In this document: positions 1-14,300 of the stretch, piece after piece
How the letters are laid out: the number at the start of each line of letters is the position of its first letter
How positions within the stretch are numbered: position 1 is the first letter of the stretch
Assembly (NCBI RefSeq): GCF_052857255.1
Contig: NC_135500.1
Span: forward strand, 52,911,272 to 52,975,271
From: Amblyomma americanum
Taxonomy: Eukaryota > Arthropoda > Arachnida > Ixodida > Ixodidae
Reading direction: 5' to 3'
Length of the DNA: 64,000 nucleotides
Translations under genes and position numbers: made by a program
The notes under the pieces: generated by a model
What the model saw: the letters and a program-made list of their open reading frames with translations, nothing else
The model's database searches: none
What the model was told of the DNA's origin: nothing

Positions 1-3000
1 TTCTACAACGGGCACTTTCCCTTCCCATGTCTCAGCGCCTGTGTGGTACGTTCCTCTCTTCGCCTTGTCTTCGCGCTGGTCCCATTTCAGCAATGTTATA
101 ACAAATAGCCCGCAACAACACCCTCGTAAACTTCATTTCTTTCACAACGGGCACTTTCCCTTCCCATGTGTCAGCGCCTGTCTTGTACATTCCTCTCTTC
201 GCCTTGTCTTCGCGCTGTTCCCTTTTCAGCAATGGTATAACAACTAGCCCGCAACAACACCCTCGTGAACTTAATTTATTTCACAACAGGCACGTTCCCT
301 TCCCATGTATCAGCGCCTGTTTTGTACGTTCCTCTCTTCGTCTTGAGTTCTCGCTGTTCCCTTTTCAGCAATGTTATACCAACTAGACCGCAACAACAAC
401 CTCGTAAGCTTCATTTCTTCTACAACGGGCACTTCCCCTTCCCATGCGATAGCGGCTGTGTTGGATGTTCCTCTCTTCGTCTTGTGTTCCCGCTGTTCCC
501 TTTTCAGCAATGTTATAACAACTAGCTCGCAACAGCACCCTCGTAAACTTCATTTCTTTCACAACGGGCACTTTCTCTTCCCATGTGTAAGCGCCTGTCT
601 TGTACTTTCCTCTCTTTGCCTTGTCTTCGCGCTGTTCCTTTTTCAGCACTGTTATAACAACTAGACCGCAACAACACCCTCGTAAACTTATTTTTCTTTC
701 ACAACAGGCACTTTCCTTTCCCATGTGTCAGCGCCTGTTTTGTACGTTCCTCTCTTCGTCTTGAGTTCGCGCTGTTCCCTTTTCAGCAATGTTATACCAA
801 CTAGCCCGCAACAACACCCTCGTAAACTTCATTTCATTCACAACGGGCACTTTCCCTTCCCATGTGTCCGCACCTGTGTTGTACGCTCCTCTCTTCGCCT
901 TGTCTTCGCGCTGTTCCCTTTTCAGCAATGTTATACCAACTAGGTCGCAACAACACCCCCGTAAACTTAATTTGTTCTACAACGGGTACTTTCCCTTCCC
1001 ATGTGTCAGCGCCTGTGTTGTACGTTCCTCTCTTCGCCTTGTCTTCGCGCTGTTCCCTTTTCAGCAATGTTATTCCAACTAGCCCGCAACAACACCCTCG
1101 TAAACTTCATTTCTTTCACAACGGGCACTTTCCCTTCCCATGTGTCAGCGCCTGTGTTGTACATTCCTCTCTTCGTCTTGAGTTCGCGCTGTTTCCTTTT
1201 CAGCAATGTTATACCAACCAGCCCGCAACAACACCCTGATAAACTTCATTTCTTTCACAACGGGCACTTTCCCTTCCCATGTGTCAGCGCCTGTGTTGTA
1301 CGCTCCTCTCTTCGCCTTGTCTTCGCGCTGTTTCCTTTTCTGCAATGTTATACCAACTAGCCCACAACAACGCCTTCGTAAACTTCATTTGTTCTACAAC
1401 GGGCACTTTCCCTTCCCATGTCTCAGCGCCTGTGTGGTACGTTCCTCTCTTCGCCTTGTCTTCGCGCTGGTCCCATTTCAGCAATGTTATAACAAATAGC
1501 CCGCAACAACACCCTCGTAAACTTCATTTCTTTCACAACGGGCACTTTCCCTTCCCATGTGTCAGCGCCTGTCTTGTACATTCCTCTCTTCGCCTTGTCT
1601 TCGCGCTGTTCCCTTTTCAGCAATGTTATAACAACTAGCTCGCAACAACACCCTCGTAAACTTCATTTCTTTCACAACGGGCACTTTCCCTTCCCATGTG
1701 TAAGCGCCTGTCTTGTACTTTCCTCTCTTCGCCTTGTCTTCGCGCTGTTTTCTTTTCAGCAATGTTATACCAACTAGACCGCAACAACACCCTCGTAAAC
1801 TTCATTTCTTCTACAACGGGCACTTCCCCTTCCCATGCGATAGCGGCTGTGTTGGACGTTCCTCTCTTCGTCTTGTGTTCGCGCTGTTCCCTTTTCAGCA
1901 ATGTTATAACAACTAGCTCGCAACAACACCCTCGTAAACTTCATTTCTTTCTCAACGGGCACTTTCTCTTCCCATGTGTAATCGCCTGACTTGTACGTTC
2001 CTCTCTTCGCCTTGTCTTCGCGCTGTTCCCTTTTCAGCACTGTTATAACAACTAGACCGCAACAACACCCTCGTAAACTTAATTTCTTTCACAACAGGCA
2101 CTTTTCTTTCCCATGTGTCAGCGCCTGTTTTGTACGTTCCTCTCTTCGTCTTGAGTTCGCGCTGTTCCCTTTTCAGCAATGTTATACCAACTAGCCCGCA
2201 ACAACACCCTCGTAAACTTCATTTCTTTCACAACGGGCACTTCCCCTTCTCATGTGCCAGCGCCTGTGTTGTACGCTCCTCTCTTCGCCTTGTCTTCGCG
2301 CTGTTCCCTTTTCAGCAATGTTATACCAACTAGCCCGCAACAACACCCTCGTAAACATCATATGTTCTACAACGGGCAGTTTCCCTTCCCATGTGTCAGC
2401 GCCTGTGTTGTTCGTTCCTCTCTTCGCCTTGTCTTCGCGCTGTTCCCTTTTCAGCAATGTTATACCAACTAACCCGCAACAACACCCTCGTAAACTTCAT
2501 TTGTTCTACAACGGGCACTTTCCCTTCCCATGTGTCAGCGCCTGTGTTGTACGTTCCTCTCTTCGCCTTGTCTTCGCGCTGTTTCCTTTTCAGCAAAGTT
2601 ATAACAACTAGCTCGCAACAACACCCTCGTAAACTTTATTTCTTTCACAACGGGCACTTTCCCTTCCCATGTGTAAGCGCCTGTCTTGTACGTTCCTCTC
2701 TTCGTCTTGAGTTCGCGCTGTTCCCTTTTCAGATATGTTATACCAACTAGCCCGCTACAACACCCTCGTACACTTCATTTCTTTCACAACGGGCACTTTC
2801 CCTTCCCATTTGTCAGCGCCTGTGTTGTACGCTCCTCTCTTCGCCTTGTCTTCGCGCTGTTCCCTTTTCAGCAATGTTATACCAACTAGGTCGCAACAAC
2901 ACCCTCGTAAACTTAATTTGTTCTACAACGGGTACTTTCCCTTCCCATGTGTCAGCGCCTGTCTTGTACGTTCCTCTCTTCGCCTTGTCTTCGCGCTGTT

Positions 3001-6000
3001 TCCTTTTCAGCAATGTTATACCAACCAGCCCGCAACAACACCCTGATAAACTTCATTTCTTTCACAACGGGCACTTTCCCTTCCCATGTGTCAGCGCCTG
3101 TGTTGTACGCTCCTCTCTTCGCCTTGTCTTCGCGCTGTTCCCTTTTCAGCAATGTTATACCAACTAGGTCGCAACAACACCCCCGTAAACTTAATTTGTT
3201 CTACAACGGGTACTTTCCCTTCCCATGTATCAGCGCCTGTGTTGTACGTTCCTCTCTTCGCCTTGTCTTCGCGCTGTTCCCTTTTCAGCAATGTTATTCC
3301 AACTAGCCCGCAACAACACCCTCGTAAACTTCATTTGTTCTACAACGGGCACTTTCCCTTCCCATGTGTCAGCGCCTGTGTTGTACGTTCCTCTCTTCGC
3401 CTTGTCTTCGCGCTGTTCCCTTTTCAGCAATGTTATAACAACTAGCTCGCAACAACACCCTCGTAAACTTCATTTCTTTCACAACGGGCACTTTCCCTTC
3501 CCATGTGTAAGCGCCTGTCTTGTACTTTCCTCTCTTCGCCTTGTCTTCGCGCTGTTTCCTTTTCAGCAATGTTATACCAACTAGACCGCAACAACACCCT
3601 CGTAAACTTCATTTCTTCTACAACGGGCACTTCCCCTTTCCATGCGATAGCGGCTGTGTTGGACGTTCCTCTCTTCGTCTTGTGTTCGCGCTGTTCCCTT
3701 TTCAGCAATGTTATAACAACTAGCTCGCAACAACACCCTCGTAAACTTCATTTCTTTCTCAACGGGCACTTTCTCTTCCCATGTGTAAGCGCCTGCCTTG
3801 TACGTTAATCTCTTCGCCTTGTCTTCGCGCTGTTTCCTTTTCAGCAATGTTATACCAACTAGACCGCAACAACACCCTCGTAAACTTCATTTCTTCTACA
3901 ACGGGCACTTCCCCTTCCCATGCGATAGCGGCTGTGTTGGACGTTCCTCTCTTCGTCTTGTGTTCGCGCTGTTCCCTTTTCAGCAATGTTATAACAACTA
4001 GCTCGCAACAATACCCTCGTAAACTTCATTTCTTTCTCAACGGGCACTTTCTCTTCCCATGTGTAAGCGCCTGCCTTGTACGTTCCTCTCTTCGCCTTGT
4101 CTTCGCGCTGTTCCCTTTTCAGCACTGTTATAACAACTAGACCGACACAACACCCTCGTAAACTTAATTTCTTTCACAACAAGCACTTTTCTTTCCCATG
4201 TGTCAGCGCCTGTTTTGTACGTTCCTCTCTTCGTCTTGAGTTCGCGCTGTTCCCTTTTCAGCAATGTTATACCAACTAGCCCGCAACAACATCCTCGTAA
4301 ACTTCATTTCTTTCACAACGGGCACTTCCCCTTCTCATGTGCCAGCGCCTGTGTTGTACGCTCCTCTCTTCGCCTTGTCTTCGCGCTGTTCCCTTTTCAG
4401 CAATGTTATACCAACTAGCCCGCAACAACACCCTCGTAAACATCATTTGTTCTACAACGGGCAGTTTCCCTTCCCATGTGTCAGCGCCTGTGTTGTTCGT
4501 TCCTCTCTTCGCCTTGTCTTCGCGCTGTTCCCTTTTCAGCAATGTTATACCAACTAACCCGCAACAAACCCTCGTAAACTTCATTTGTTCTACAACGGGC
4601 ACTTTCCCTTCCCATGTGTTAGCGGCTGTTTTGTATTTTCCGCTGTTCGTCTTGAGTTCGCGCTGTTCTCTTTTCACCAATGTTATAACTAGCGCGCAAC
4701 AACACTTTCGTAAACTTCATTTCTTCCACAACGGGCACTTTCATTTCCCATGTGCCAGCGCCTGTGTTGTACGTTCCTCTCTTCGCCTTGTCTTCGCGCT
4801 GTTGCCTTTTCAGCAATGTTATAACTAGCCCGCAACAACACCCTCGTAAACTTCATTTCTTTCACAACGGGCACGTTCCCTTCCCATGTGTCAGCGCCTG
4901 TGTTGTACGTTCCTCTCTTCGCCTTGTCTTCGCGCTGTTTCCTTTTCAGCAATGTTATAACAACTAGCCAGCAACAACCCCCTCGTAAACTTCATTTCTT
5001 CCACAACGGGCACTTTCTCTTCCCATGTGTCAGCGCCTGTGTAGTACGCTACTCTCTTCGCCTTGTGTTCGCGCTGTTACCTTTTCAGAAATGTTATAAA
5101 ACTAGCCCGCAACAACACCCTCGTAAACTTAATTTCTTTCACAACAGGCACTTTCCCTTCCCATGTGTCAGCGCCTGTTTTGTATGTTCCTCTCTTCGTC
5201 TCGTGTTCGCGCTGTTCCCTTTTCAGCAATGTTATACCAACTAGCTCGCAACAACACCCTCGTCAACTTCATTTCTTCTACAACGGGCACTTTCCCTTCC
5301 CATGTGTCAGCGCCTGTGTTGTACGTTCCTCTCTTTGCCTTGTCTTCGCGCTGTTCTCTTTTCAGCAATGCTATAACAACTAGCCCGCAACAACACCCTC
5401 GTAAACTTCATTTCTTCCACAACGGGCACTTTCTCTTCCCATGTGTCAGCGCCTGTGTAGTACGCTCCTCTCTTCGCCTTGTGTTCGCGCTGTTACCTTC
5501 TCAGAAATGTTATAACAACTAGCCCGCAACAACACCCTCGTAAACTTCATTTGTTCTACAACGGGCACTTTCCCTTCCCATGTGTCAGCGCCTGTCTTGT
5601 ACGTTCCTCTCTTCGCCTTGTCTTCGCGCTTTTCCTTTTCAGCAATGTTATACCAACCAGCCCGCAACAACACCCTGATAAACTTCATTTCTTTCACAAC
5701 GGGCACTTTCCCTTCCCATGTGTCAGCGCCTGTGTTGTACGCTCCTCTCTTCGCCTTGTCTTCGCGCTGTTCCCTTTTCTGCAATGTTATACCAACTAGC
5801 CCACAACAACGCCTTCGTAAACTTCATTTGTTCTACAACGGGCACTTTCCCTTCCCATGTCTCAGCGCCTGTGTCGTACGTTCCTCTCTTCGCCTTGTCT
5901 TCGCGCTGTTCCCATTTCAGCGATGTTATAACAAATAGCCCGCAACAACACCCTCGTAAACTTCATTTCTTTCACAACGGGCACTTTCCCTTCCCATGTG

Positions 6001-6635
6001 TCAGCGCCTGTCTTGTACATTCCTCTCTTCGCCTTGTCTTCGCGCTGTTCCCTTTTCAGCAATGTTATAACAACTAGCCCGCAACAACACCCTCGTGAAC
6101 TTAATTTATTTCACAACAGGCACGTTCCCTTCCCATGTATCAGCGCCTGTTTTGTACGTTCCTCTCTTAGTCTTGAGTTCTCGCTGTTCCTTTTTCAGCA
6201 CTGTTATAACAACTAGACCGCAACAACACCCTCGTAAACTTAATATCTTTCACAACAGGCACTTTCCTTTCCCATGTGTCAGCGCCTGTTTTGTACGTTC
6301 CTCTCTTTGTCTTGAGTTCGCGCTGTTCCCTTTTCAGCAATGTTATACCAACTAGCCCGCAACAACACCCTCGTAAACTTCATTTCATTCACAACGGGCA
6401 CTTTCCCTTCCCATGTGTCAGCACCTGTGTTGTACGCTCCTCTCTTCGCCTTGTCTTCGCGCTGTTCCCTTTTCAGCAATGTTATACCAACTAGGTCGCA
6501 ACAAAACCCCCGTAAACTTAATTTGTTCTACAACGGGTACTTTCCCTTCCCATGTGTCAGCGCCTGTGTTGTACGTTCCTCTCTACGCCTTGTCTTCGCG
6601 CTGTTTCCTTTTCAGCAAAGTTATAACAACTAGCT

Positions 6636-9600
6636 CGCAACAACACCCTCGTAAACTTTATTTCTTTCACAACAGGCACTTTCCCTTCCCATGTGTAAGC
6701 GCCTGTCTTGTACGTTCCTCTCTTCGTCTTGAGTTCGCGCTGTTCCCTTTTCAGATATGTTATACCAACTAGCCCGCTACAACACCCTCGTAAACTTCAT
6801 TTCTTTCACAACGGGCACTTTCCCTTCCCATTTGTCAGCGCCTGTGTTGTACACTCCTCTCTTCGCCTTGTCTTCGCGCTGTTCCCTTGTCAGCAATGTT
6901 ATACCAACTAGGTCGCAACAACACCCTCGTAAACTTAATTTGTTCTACAACGGGTACTTTCCCTTCCCATGTGTCAGCGCCTGTCTTGTACGTTCCTCTC
7001 TTCGCCTTGTCTTCGCGCGGTTTCCTTTTCAGCAATGTTATACCAACTAACCCGCAACAACACCCTCGTAAACTTCATTTGTTCTACAACGGGCACTTTC
7101 CCTTCCCATGTGTCAGCGCCTGTGTTGTGCGTTCCTCTCTTCGCCTTGTCTTCGCGCTGTTCCTTTTTTTTCAGCACTGTTATAACAACTAGACCGCAAC
7201 AACACCCTCGTAAACTTATTTTTCTTTCACAACAGGCACTTTCCTTTCCCATGTGTCAGCGCCTGTTTTGTACGTTCCTCTCTTCGTCTTGAGTTCGCGC
7301 TGTTCCCTTTTCAGCAATGTTATACCAACTAGCCCGCAACAACACCCTCGTAAACTTCATTTCATTCACAACGGGCACTTTCCCTTCCCATGTGTCAGCA
7401 CCTGTGTTGTACGCTCCTCTCTTCGCCTTGTCTTCGCGCTGTTCCCTTTTCAGCAATGTTATACCAACTAGGTCGCAACAACACCCCCGTAAACTTAATT
7501 TGTTCTACAACGGGTACTTTCCCTTCCCATGTGTCAGCGCCTGTGTTGTACGTTCCTCTCTTCGCCTTGTCTTCGCGCTGTTCCCTTTTCAGCAATGTTA
7601 TTCCAACTAGCCCGCAACAACACCCTCGTAAACTTCAATTGTTCTACAACGGGCACTTTCCCTTCCCATGTGTCAGCGCCTGTGTTGTACGTTCCTCTCT
7701 TCGCCTTGTCTTCGCGCTGTTCCCTTTTCAGCAATGTTATAACAACTAGCTCGCAACAACACCCTCGTAAACTTCATTTCTTTCACAACGGGCACTTTCC
7801 CTTCCCATGTGTAAGCGCCTGTCTTGTACTTTCCTCTCTTCGCCTTGTCTTCGCGCTGTTTTCTTTTCAGCAATGTTATACCAACTAGACCGCAACAACA
7901 CCCTCGTAAACTTCATTTCTTCTACAACGGGCACTTCCCCTTCCCATGCGATAGCGGCTGTGTTGGACGTTCCTCTCTTCGTCTTGTGCTCGCGCTGTTC
8001 CCTTTTCAGCAATGTTATAACAACTAGCTCGCAACAACACCCTCGTAAACTTCATTTCTTTCTCAACGGGCACTTTCTCTTCCCATGTGTAAGCGCCTGA
8101 CTTGTACGTTCCTCTCTTCGCCTTGTCTTCGCGCTGTTCCCTTTTCAGCACTGTTATAACAACTAGACCGCAACAACACCCTCGTAAACTTAATTTCTTT
8201 CACAACAGGCACTTTTCTTTCCCATGTGTCAGCGCCTGTTTTGTACGTTCCTCTCTTCGTCTTGAGTTCGCGCTGTTCCCTTTTCAGCAATGTTATACCA
8301 ACTAGCCCGCAACAACACCCTCGTAAACTTCATTTCTTTCACAACGGGCACTTCCCCTTCTCATGCGCCAGCGCCTGTGTTGTACGCTCCTCTCCTCGCC
8401 TTGTCTTCGCGCTGTTACCTTTTCAGCAATGTTATACCAACTAGCCCGCAACAACACCCTCGTAAACATCATTTGTTCTACAACGGGCAGTTTCCCTTCC
8501 CATGTGTCAGCGCCTGTGTTGTTCGTTCCTCTCTTCGCCTTGTCTTCGCGCTGTTCCCTTTTCAGCAATGTTATACCAACTAACCCGCAACAACACCCTC
8601 GTAAACTTCATTTGTTCTACAACGGGCACTTTCCCTTCCCATGTGTCAGCGCCTGTGTTGTACGTTCCTCTCTTCGCCTTGTCTTCGCGCTGTTCCCTTT
8701 TCAGCAAAGTTATAACAACTAGCTCGCAACAACACCCTCGTATACTTTATTTCTTTCACAACGGGCACTTTCCCTTCCCATGTGTAAGCGCCTGTCTTGT
8801 ACGTTCCTCTCTTCGTCTTGAGTTCGCGCTGTTCCCTTTTCAGATATGTTATACCAACTAGCCCGCTACAACACCCTCGTACACTTCATTTCTTTCACAA
8901 CGGGCACTTTCCCTTCCCATTTGTCAGCGCCTGTGTTGTACGCTCCTCTCTTCGCCTTGTCTTCGCGCTGTTCCCTTTTCAGCAATGTTATACCAACTAG
9001 GTCGCAACAACACCCTCGTAAACTTAATTTGTTCTACAACGGGTACTTTCCCTTCCCATGTGTCAGCGCCTGTCTTGTACGTTCCACTCTTCGCCTTGTC
9101 TTCGCGCTGTTTCCTTTTCAGCAATGTTATACCAACCAGCCCGCAACAACACCCTGATAAACTTCATTTCTTTCACAACGGGCACTTTCCCTTCCCATGT
9201 GTCAGCGCCTGTGTTGTACGCTCCTCTCTTCGCCTTGTCTTCGCGCTGTTCCCTTTTCTGCAATGTTATACCAACTAGCCCACAACTACGCCTTCGTAAA
9301 CTTCATTTGTTCTACAACGGGCACTTTCCCTTCCCATGTCTCAGCGCCTGTGTGGTACGTTCCTCTCTTCGCCTTGTCTTCGCGCTGTTCCCATTTCAGC
9401 AATGTTATAACAAATAGCCCGCAACAACACCCTCGTAAACTTCATTTCTTTCACAACGGGCACTTTCCCTTCCCATGTGTCAGCGCCTGTCTTGTACATT
9501 CCTCTCTTCGCCTTGTCTTCGCGCTGTTCCCTTTTCAGCAATGTTATAACAACTAGCCCGCAACAACACAATCGTGAACTTAATTTCTTTCACAACAGGA

Positions 9601-11362
9601 ACTTTCCTTTCCCATGTGTCAGCGCCTGTTTTGTACGTTCCTCTCTTCGTCTTGAGTTCGCGCTGTTCCCTTTTCAGCAATGTTATACCAACTAGCCCGC
9701 AACAACACCCTCGTAAACTTCATTTCATTCACAACGGGCTCTTTCCCTTCCCATGTGTCAGCACCTGTGTTGTACGCTCCTCTCTTCGCCTTGTCTTCGC
9801 GCTGTTCCCTTTTCAGCAATGTTATACCAACTAGGTCGCAACAACACCCCCGTAAACTTAATTTGTTCTACAACGGGTACTTTCCCTTCCCATGTGTCAG
9901 CGCCTGTGTTGTACGTTCCTCTCTTCGCCTTGTCTTCGCGCTGTTCCCTTTTCAGCAATGTTATTCCAACTAGCCCGCAACAACACCCTCGTAAACTTCA
10001 TTTGTTCTACAACGGGCACTTTCCCTTCCCATGTGTCAGCGCCTGTGTTGTACGTTCCTCTCTTCGCCTTGTCTTCGCGCTGTTCCCTTTTCAGCAATGT
10101 TATAACAACTAGCTCGCAACAACACCCTCGTAAACTTCATTTCTTTCACAACGGGCACTTTCCCTTCCCATGTGTAAGCGCCTGTCTTGTACTTTCCTCT
10201 CTTCGCCTTGTCTTCGCGCTGTTTCCTTTTCAGCAATGTTATACCAACTAGACCGCAACAACACCCTCGTAAACTTCATTTCTTCTACAACGGGCACTTC
10301 CCCTTCCCATGCGATAGCGGCTGTGTTGGACGTTCCTCTCTTCGTCTTGTGTTCGCGCTGTTCCCTTTTCAGCAATGTTATAACAACTAGCTCGCAACAA
10401 CACCCTCGTAAACTTCATTTCTTTCTCAACGGGCACTTTCTCTCCCCATGTGTAAGCGCCTGCCTTGTACGTTAATCTCTTCGCCTTGTCTTCGCGCTGT
10501 TTCCTTTTCAGCAATGTTATACCAACTAGACCGCAACAACACCCTCGTAAACTTCATTTCTTCTACAACGGGCACTTCCCCTTCCCATGCGATAGCGGCT
10601 GTGTTGGACGTTCCTCTCTTCGTCTTGTGTTCGCGCTGTTCCCTTTTCAGTAATGTTATAACAACTAGCTCGCAACAACACCCTCGTAAACTTCATTTCT
10701 TTCTCAACGGGCACTTTCTCTTCCCATGTGTAAGCGCCTGCCTTGTACGTTCCTCTCTTCGCCTTGTCTTCGCGCTGTTCCCTTTTCAGCACTGTTATAA
10801 CAACTAGACCGACACAACACCCTCGTAAACTTAATTTCTTTCACAACAAGCACTTTTCTTTCCCATGTGTCAGCGCCTGTTTTGTACGTTCCTCTCTTCG
10901 TCTTGAGTTCGCGCTGTTCCCTTTTCAGCAATGTTATACCAACTAGCCCGCAACAACACCCTCGTAAACTTCATTTCTTTCACAACGGGCACTTCCCCTT
11001 CTCATGTGCCAGCGCCTGTGTTGTACGCTCCTCTCTTCGCCTTGTCTTCGCGCTGTTCCCTTTTCAGCAATGTTATACCAACTAGCCCGCAACAACACCC
11101 TCGTAAACATCATTTGTTCTACAACGGGCAGTTTCCCTTCCCATGTGTCAGCGCCTGTGTTGTCCGTTCCTCTCTTCGCCTTGTCTTCGCGCTGTTCCCT
11201 TTTCAGCAATGTTATACCAACTAACCCGCAACAACACCCTCGTAAACTTCATTTGTTCTACAACGGGCACTTTCCCTTCCCATGTGTTAGCGGCTGTTTT
11301 GTATTTTCCGCTGTTCGTCTTGAGTTCGCTCTGTTCTCTTTTCACCAATGTTATAACTAGCG
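6636..11362. repeat. Higher-order repeat unit A, copy 1 (4727 bp, 34 monomers)
   Basis: Every monomer variant in this block recurs in the same order 4724-4727 bases downstream. Examples: the distinctive variant at 6708 recurs at 11435, that at 8102 at 12826, and that at 10448 at 15172. Thirty-four monomers of 139 bp would give 4726. The 3-base difference between the copies comes from an extra TTT in a T-run near 7160. Both copies end in the same variant, a short monomer with TTTTCACCAATG. Confidence 0.93.
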
Positions 11363-14300
11363 CGCAACAACACCCTCGTAAACTTTATTTCTTTCACAAC
11401 AGGCACTTTCCCTTCCCATGTGTAAGCGCCTGTCTTGTACGTTCCTCTCTTCGTCTTGAGTTCGCGCTGTTCCCTTTTCAGATATGTTATACCAACTAGC
11501 CCGCTACAACACCCTCGTAAACTTCATTTCTTTCACAACGGGCACTTTCCCTTCCCATTTGTCAGCGCCTGTGTTGTACACTCCTCTCTTCGCCTTGTCT
11601 TCGCGCTGTTCCCTTTTCAGCAATGTTATACCAACTAGGTCGCAACAACACCCTCGTAAACTTAATTTGTTCTACAACGGGTACTTTCCCTTCCCATGTG
11701 TCAGCGCCTGTCTTGTACGTTCCTCTCTTCGCCTTGTCTTCGCGCGGTTTCCTTTTCAGCAATGTTATACCAACTAACCCGCAACAACACCCTCGTAAAC
11801 TTCATTTGTTCTACAACGGGCACTTTCCCTTCCCATGTGTCAGCGCCTGTGTTGTGCGTTCCTCTCTTCGCCTTGTCTTCGCGCTGTTCCTTTTTCAGCA
11901 CTGTTATAACAACTAGACCGCAACAACACCCTCGTAAACTTATTTTTCTTTCACAACAGGCACTTTCCTTTCCCATGTGTCAGCGCCTGTTTTGTACGTT
12001 CCTCTCTTCGTCTTGAGTTCGCGCTGTTCCCTTTTCAGCAATGTTATACCAACTAGCCCGCAACAACACCCTCGTAAACTTCATTTCATTCACAACGGGC
12101 ACTTTCCCTTCCCATGTGTCAGCACCTGTGTTGTACGCTCCTCTCTTCGCCTTGTCTTCGCGCTGTTCCCTTTTCAGCAATGTTATACCAACTAGGTCGC
12201 AACAACACCCCCGTAAACTTAATTTGTTCTACAACGGGTACTTTCCCTTCCCATGTGTCAGCGCCTGTGTTGTACGTTCCTCTCTTCGCCTTGTCTTCGC
12301 GCTGTTCCCTTTTCAGCAATGTTATTCCAACTAGCCCGCAACAACACCCTCGTAAACTTCAATTGTTCTACAACGGGCACTTTCCCTTCCCATGTGTCAG
12401 CGCCTGTGTTGTACGTTCCTCTCTTCGCCTTGTCTTCGCGCTGTTCCCTTTTCAGCAATGTTATAACAACTAGCTCGCAACAACACCCTCGTAAACTTCA
12501 TTTCTTTCACAACGGGCACTTTCCCTTCCCATGTGTAAGCGCCTGTCTTGTACTTTCCTCTCTTCGCCTTGTCTTCGCGCTGTTTTCTTTTCAGCAATGT
12601 TATACCAACTAGACCGCAACAACACCCTCGTAAACTTCATTTCTTCTACAACGGGCACTTCCCCTTCCCATGCGATAGCGGCTGTGTTGGACGTTCCTCT
12701 CTTCGTCTTGTGCTCGCGCTGTTCCCTTTTCAGCAATGTTATAACAACTAGCTCGCAACAACACCCTCGTAAACTTCATTTCTTTCTCAACGGGCACTTT
12801 CTCTTCCCATGTGTAAGCGCCTGACTTGTACGTTCCTCTCTTCGCCTTGTCTTCGCGCTGTTCCCTTTTCAGCACTGTTATAACAACTAGACCGCAACAA
12901 CACCCTCGTAAACTTAATTTCTTTCACAACAGGCACTTTTCTTTCCCATGTGTCAGCGCCTGTTTTGTACGTTCCTCTCTTCGTCTTGAGTTCGCGCTGT
13001 TCCCTTTTCAGCAATGTTATACCAACTAGCCCGCAACAACACCCTCGTAAACTTCATTTCTTTCACAACGGGCACTTCCCCTTCTCATGCGCCAGCGCCT
13101 GTGTTGTACGCTCCTCTCTTCGCCTTGTCTTCGCGCTGTTACCTTTTCAGCAATGTTATACCAACTAGCCCGCAACAACACCCTCGTAAACATCATTTGT
13201 TCTACAACGGGCAGTTTCCCTTCCCATGTGTCAGCGCCTGTGTTGTTCGTTCCTCTCTTCGCCTTGTCTTCGCGCTGTTCCCTTTTCAGCAATGTTATAC
13301 CAACTAACCCGCAACAACACCCTCGTAAACTTCATTTGTTCTACAACGGGCACTTTCCCTTCCCATGTGTCAGCGCCTGTGTTGTACGTTCCTCTCTTCG
13401 CCTTGTCTTCGCGCTGTTCCCTTTTCAGCAAAGTTATAACAACTAGCTCGCAACAACACCCTCGTATACTTTATTTCTTTCACAACGGGCACTTTCCCTT
13501 CCCATGTGTAAGCGCCTGTCTTGTACGTTCCTCTCTTCGTCTTGAGTTCGCGCTGTTCCCTTTTCAGATATGTTATACCAACTAGCCCGCTACAACACCC
13601 TCGTACACTTCATTTCTTTCACAACGGGCACTTTCCCTTCCCATTTGTCAGCGCCTGTGTTGTACGCTCCTCTCTTCGCCTTGTCTTCGCGCTGTTCCCT
13701 TTTCAGCAATGTTATACCAACTAGGTCGCAACAACACCCTCGTAAACTTAATTTGTTCTACAACGGGTACTTTCCCTTCCCATGTGTCAGCGCCTGTCTT
13801 GTACGTTCCACTCTTCGCCTTGTCTTCGCGCTGTTTCCTTTTCAGCAATGTTATACCAACCAGCCCGCAGCAACACCCTGATAAACTTCATTTCTTTCAC
13901 AACGGGCACTTTCCCTTCCCATGTGTCAGCGCCTGTGTTGTACGCTCCTCTCTTCGCCTTGTCTTCGCGCTGTTCCCTTTTCTGCAATGTTATACCAACT
14001 AGCCCACAACTACGCCTTCGTAAACTTCATTTGTTCTACAACGGGCACTTTCCCTTCCCATGTCTCAGCGCCTGTGTGGTACGTTCCTCTCTTCGCCTTG
14101 TCTTCGCGCTGTTCCCATTTCAGCAATGTTATAACAAATAGCCCGCAACAACACCCTCGTAAACTTCATTTCTTTCACAACGGGCACTTTCCCTTCCCAT
14201 GTGTCAGCGCCTGTCTTGTACATTCCTCTCTTCGCCTTGTCTTCGCGCTGTTCCCTTTTCAGCAATGTTATAACAACTAGCCCGCAACAACACCCTCGTG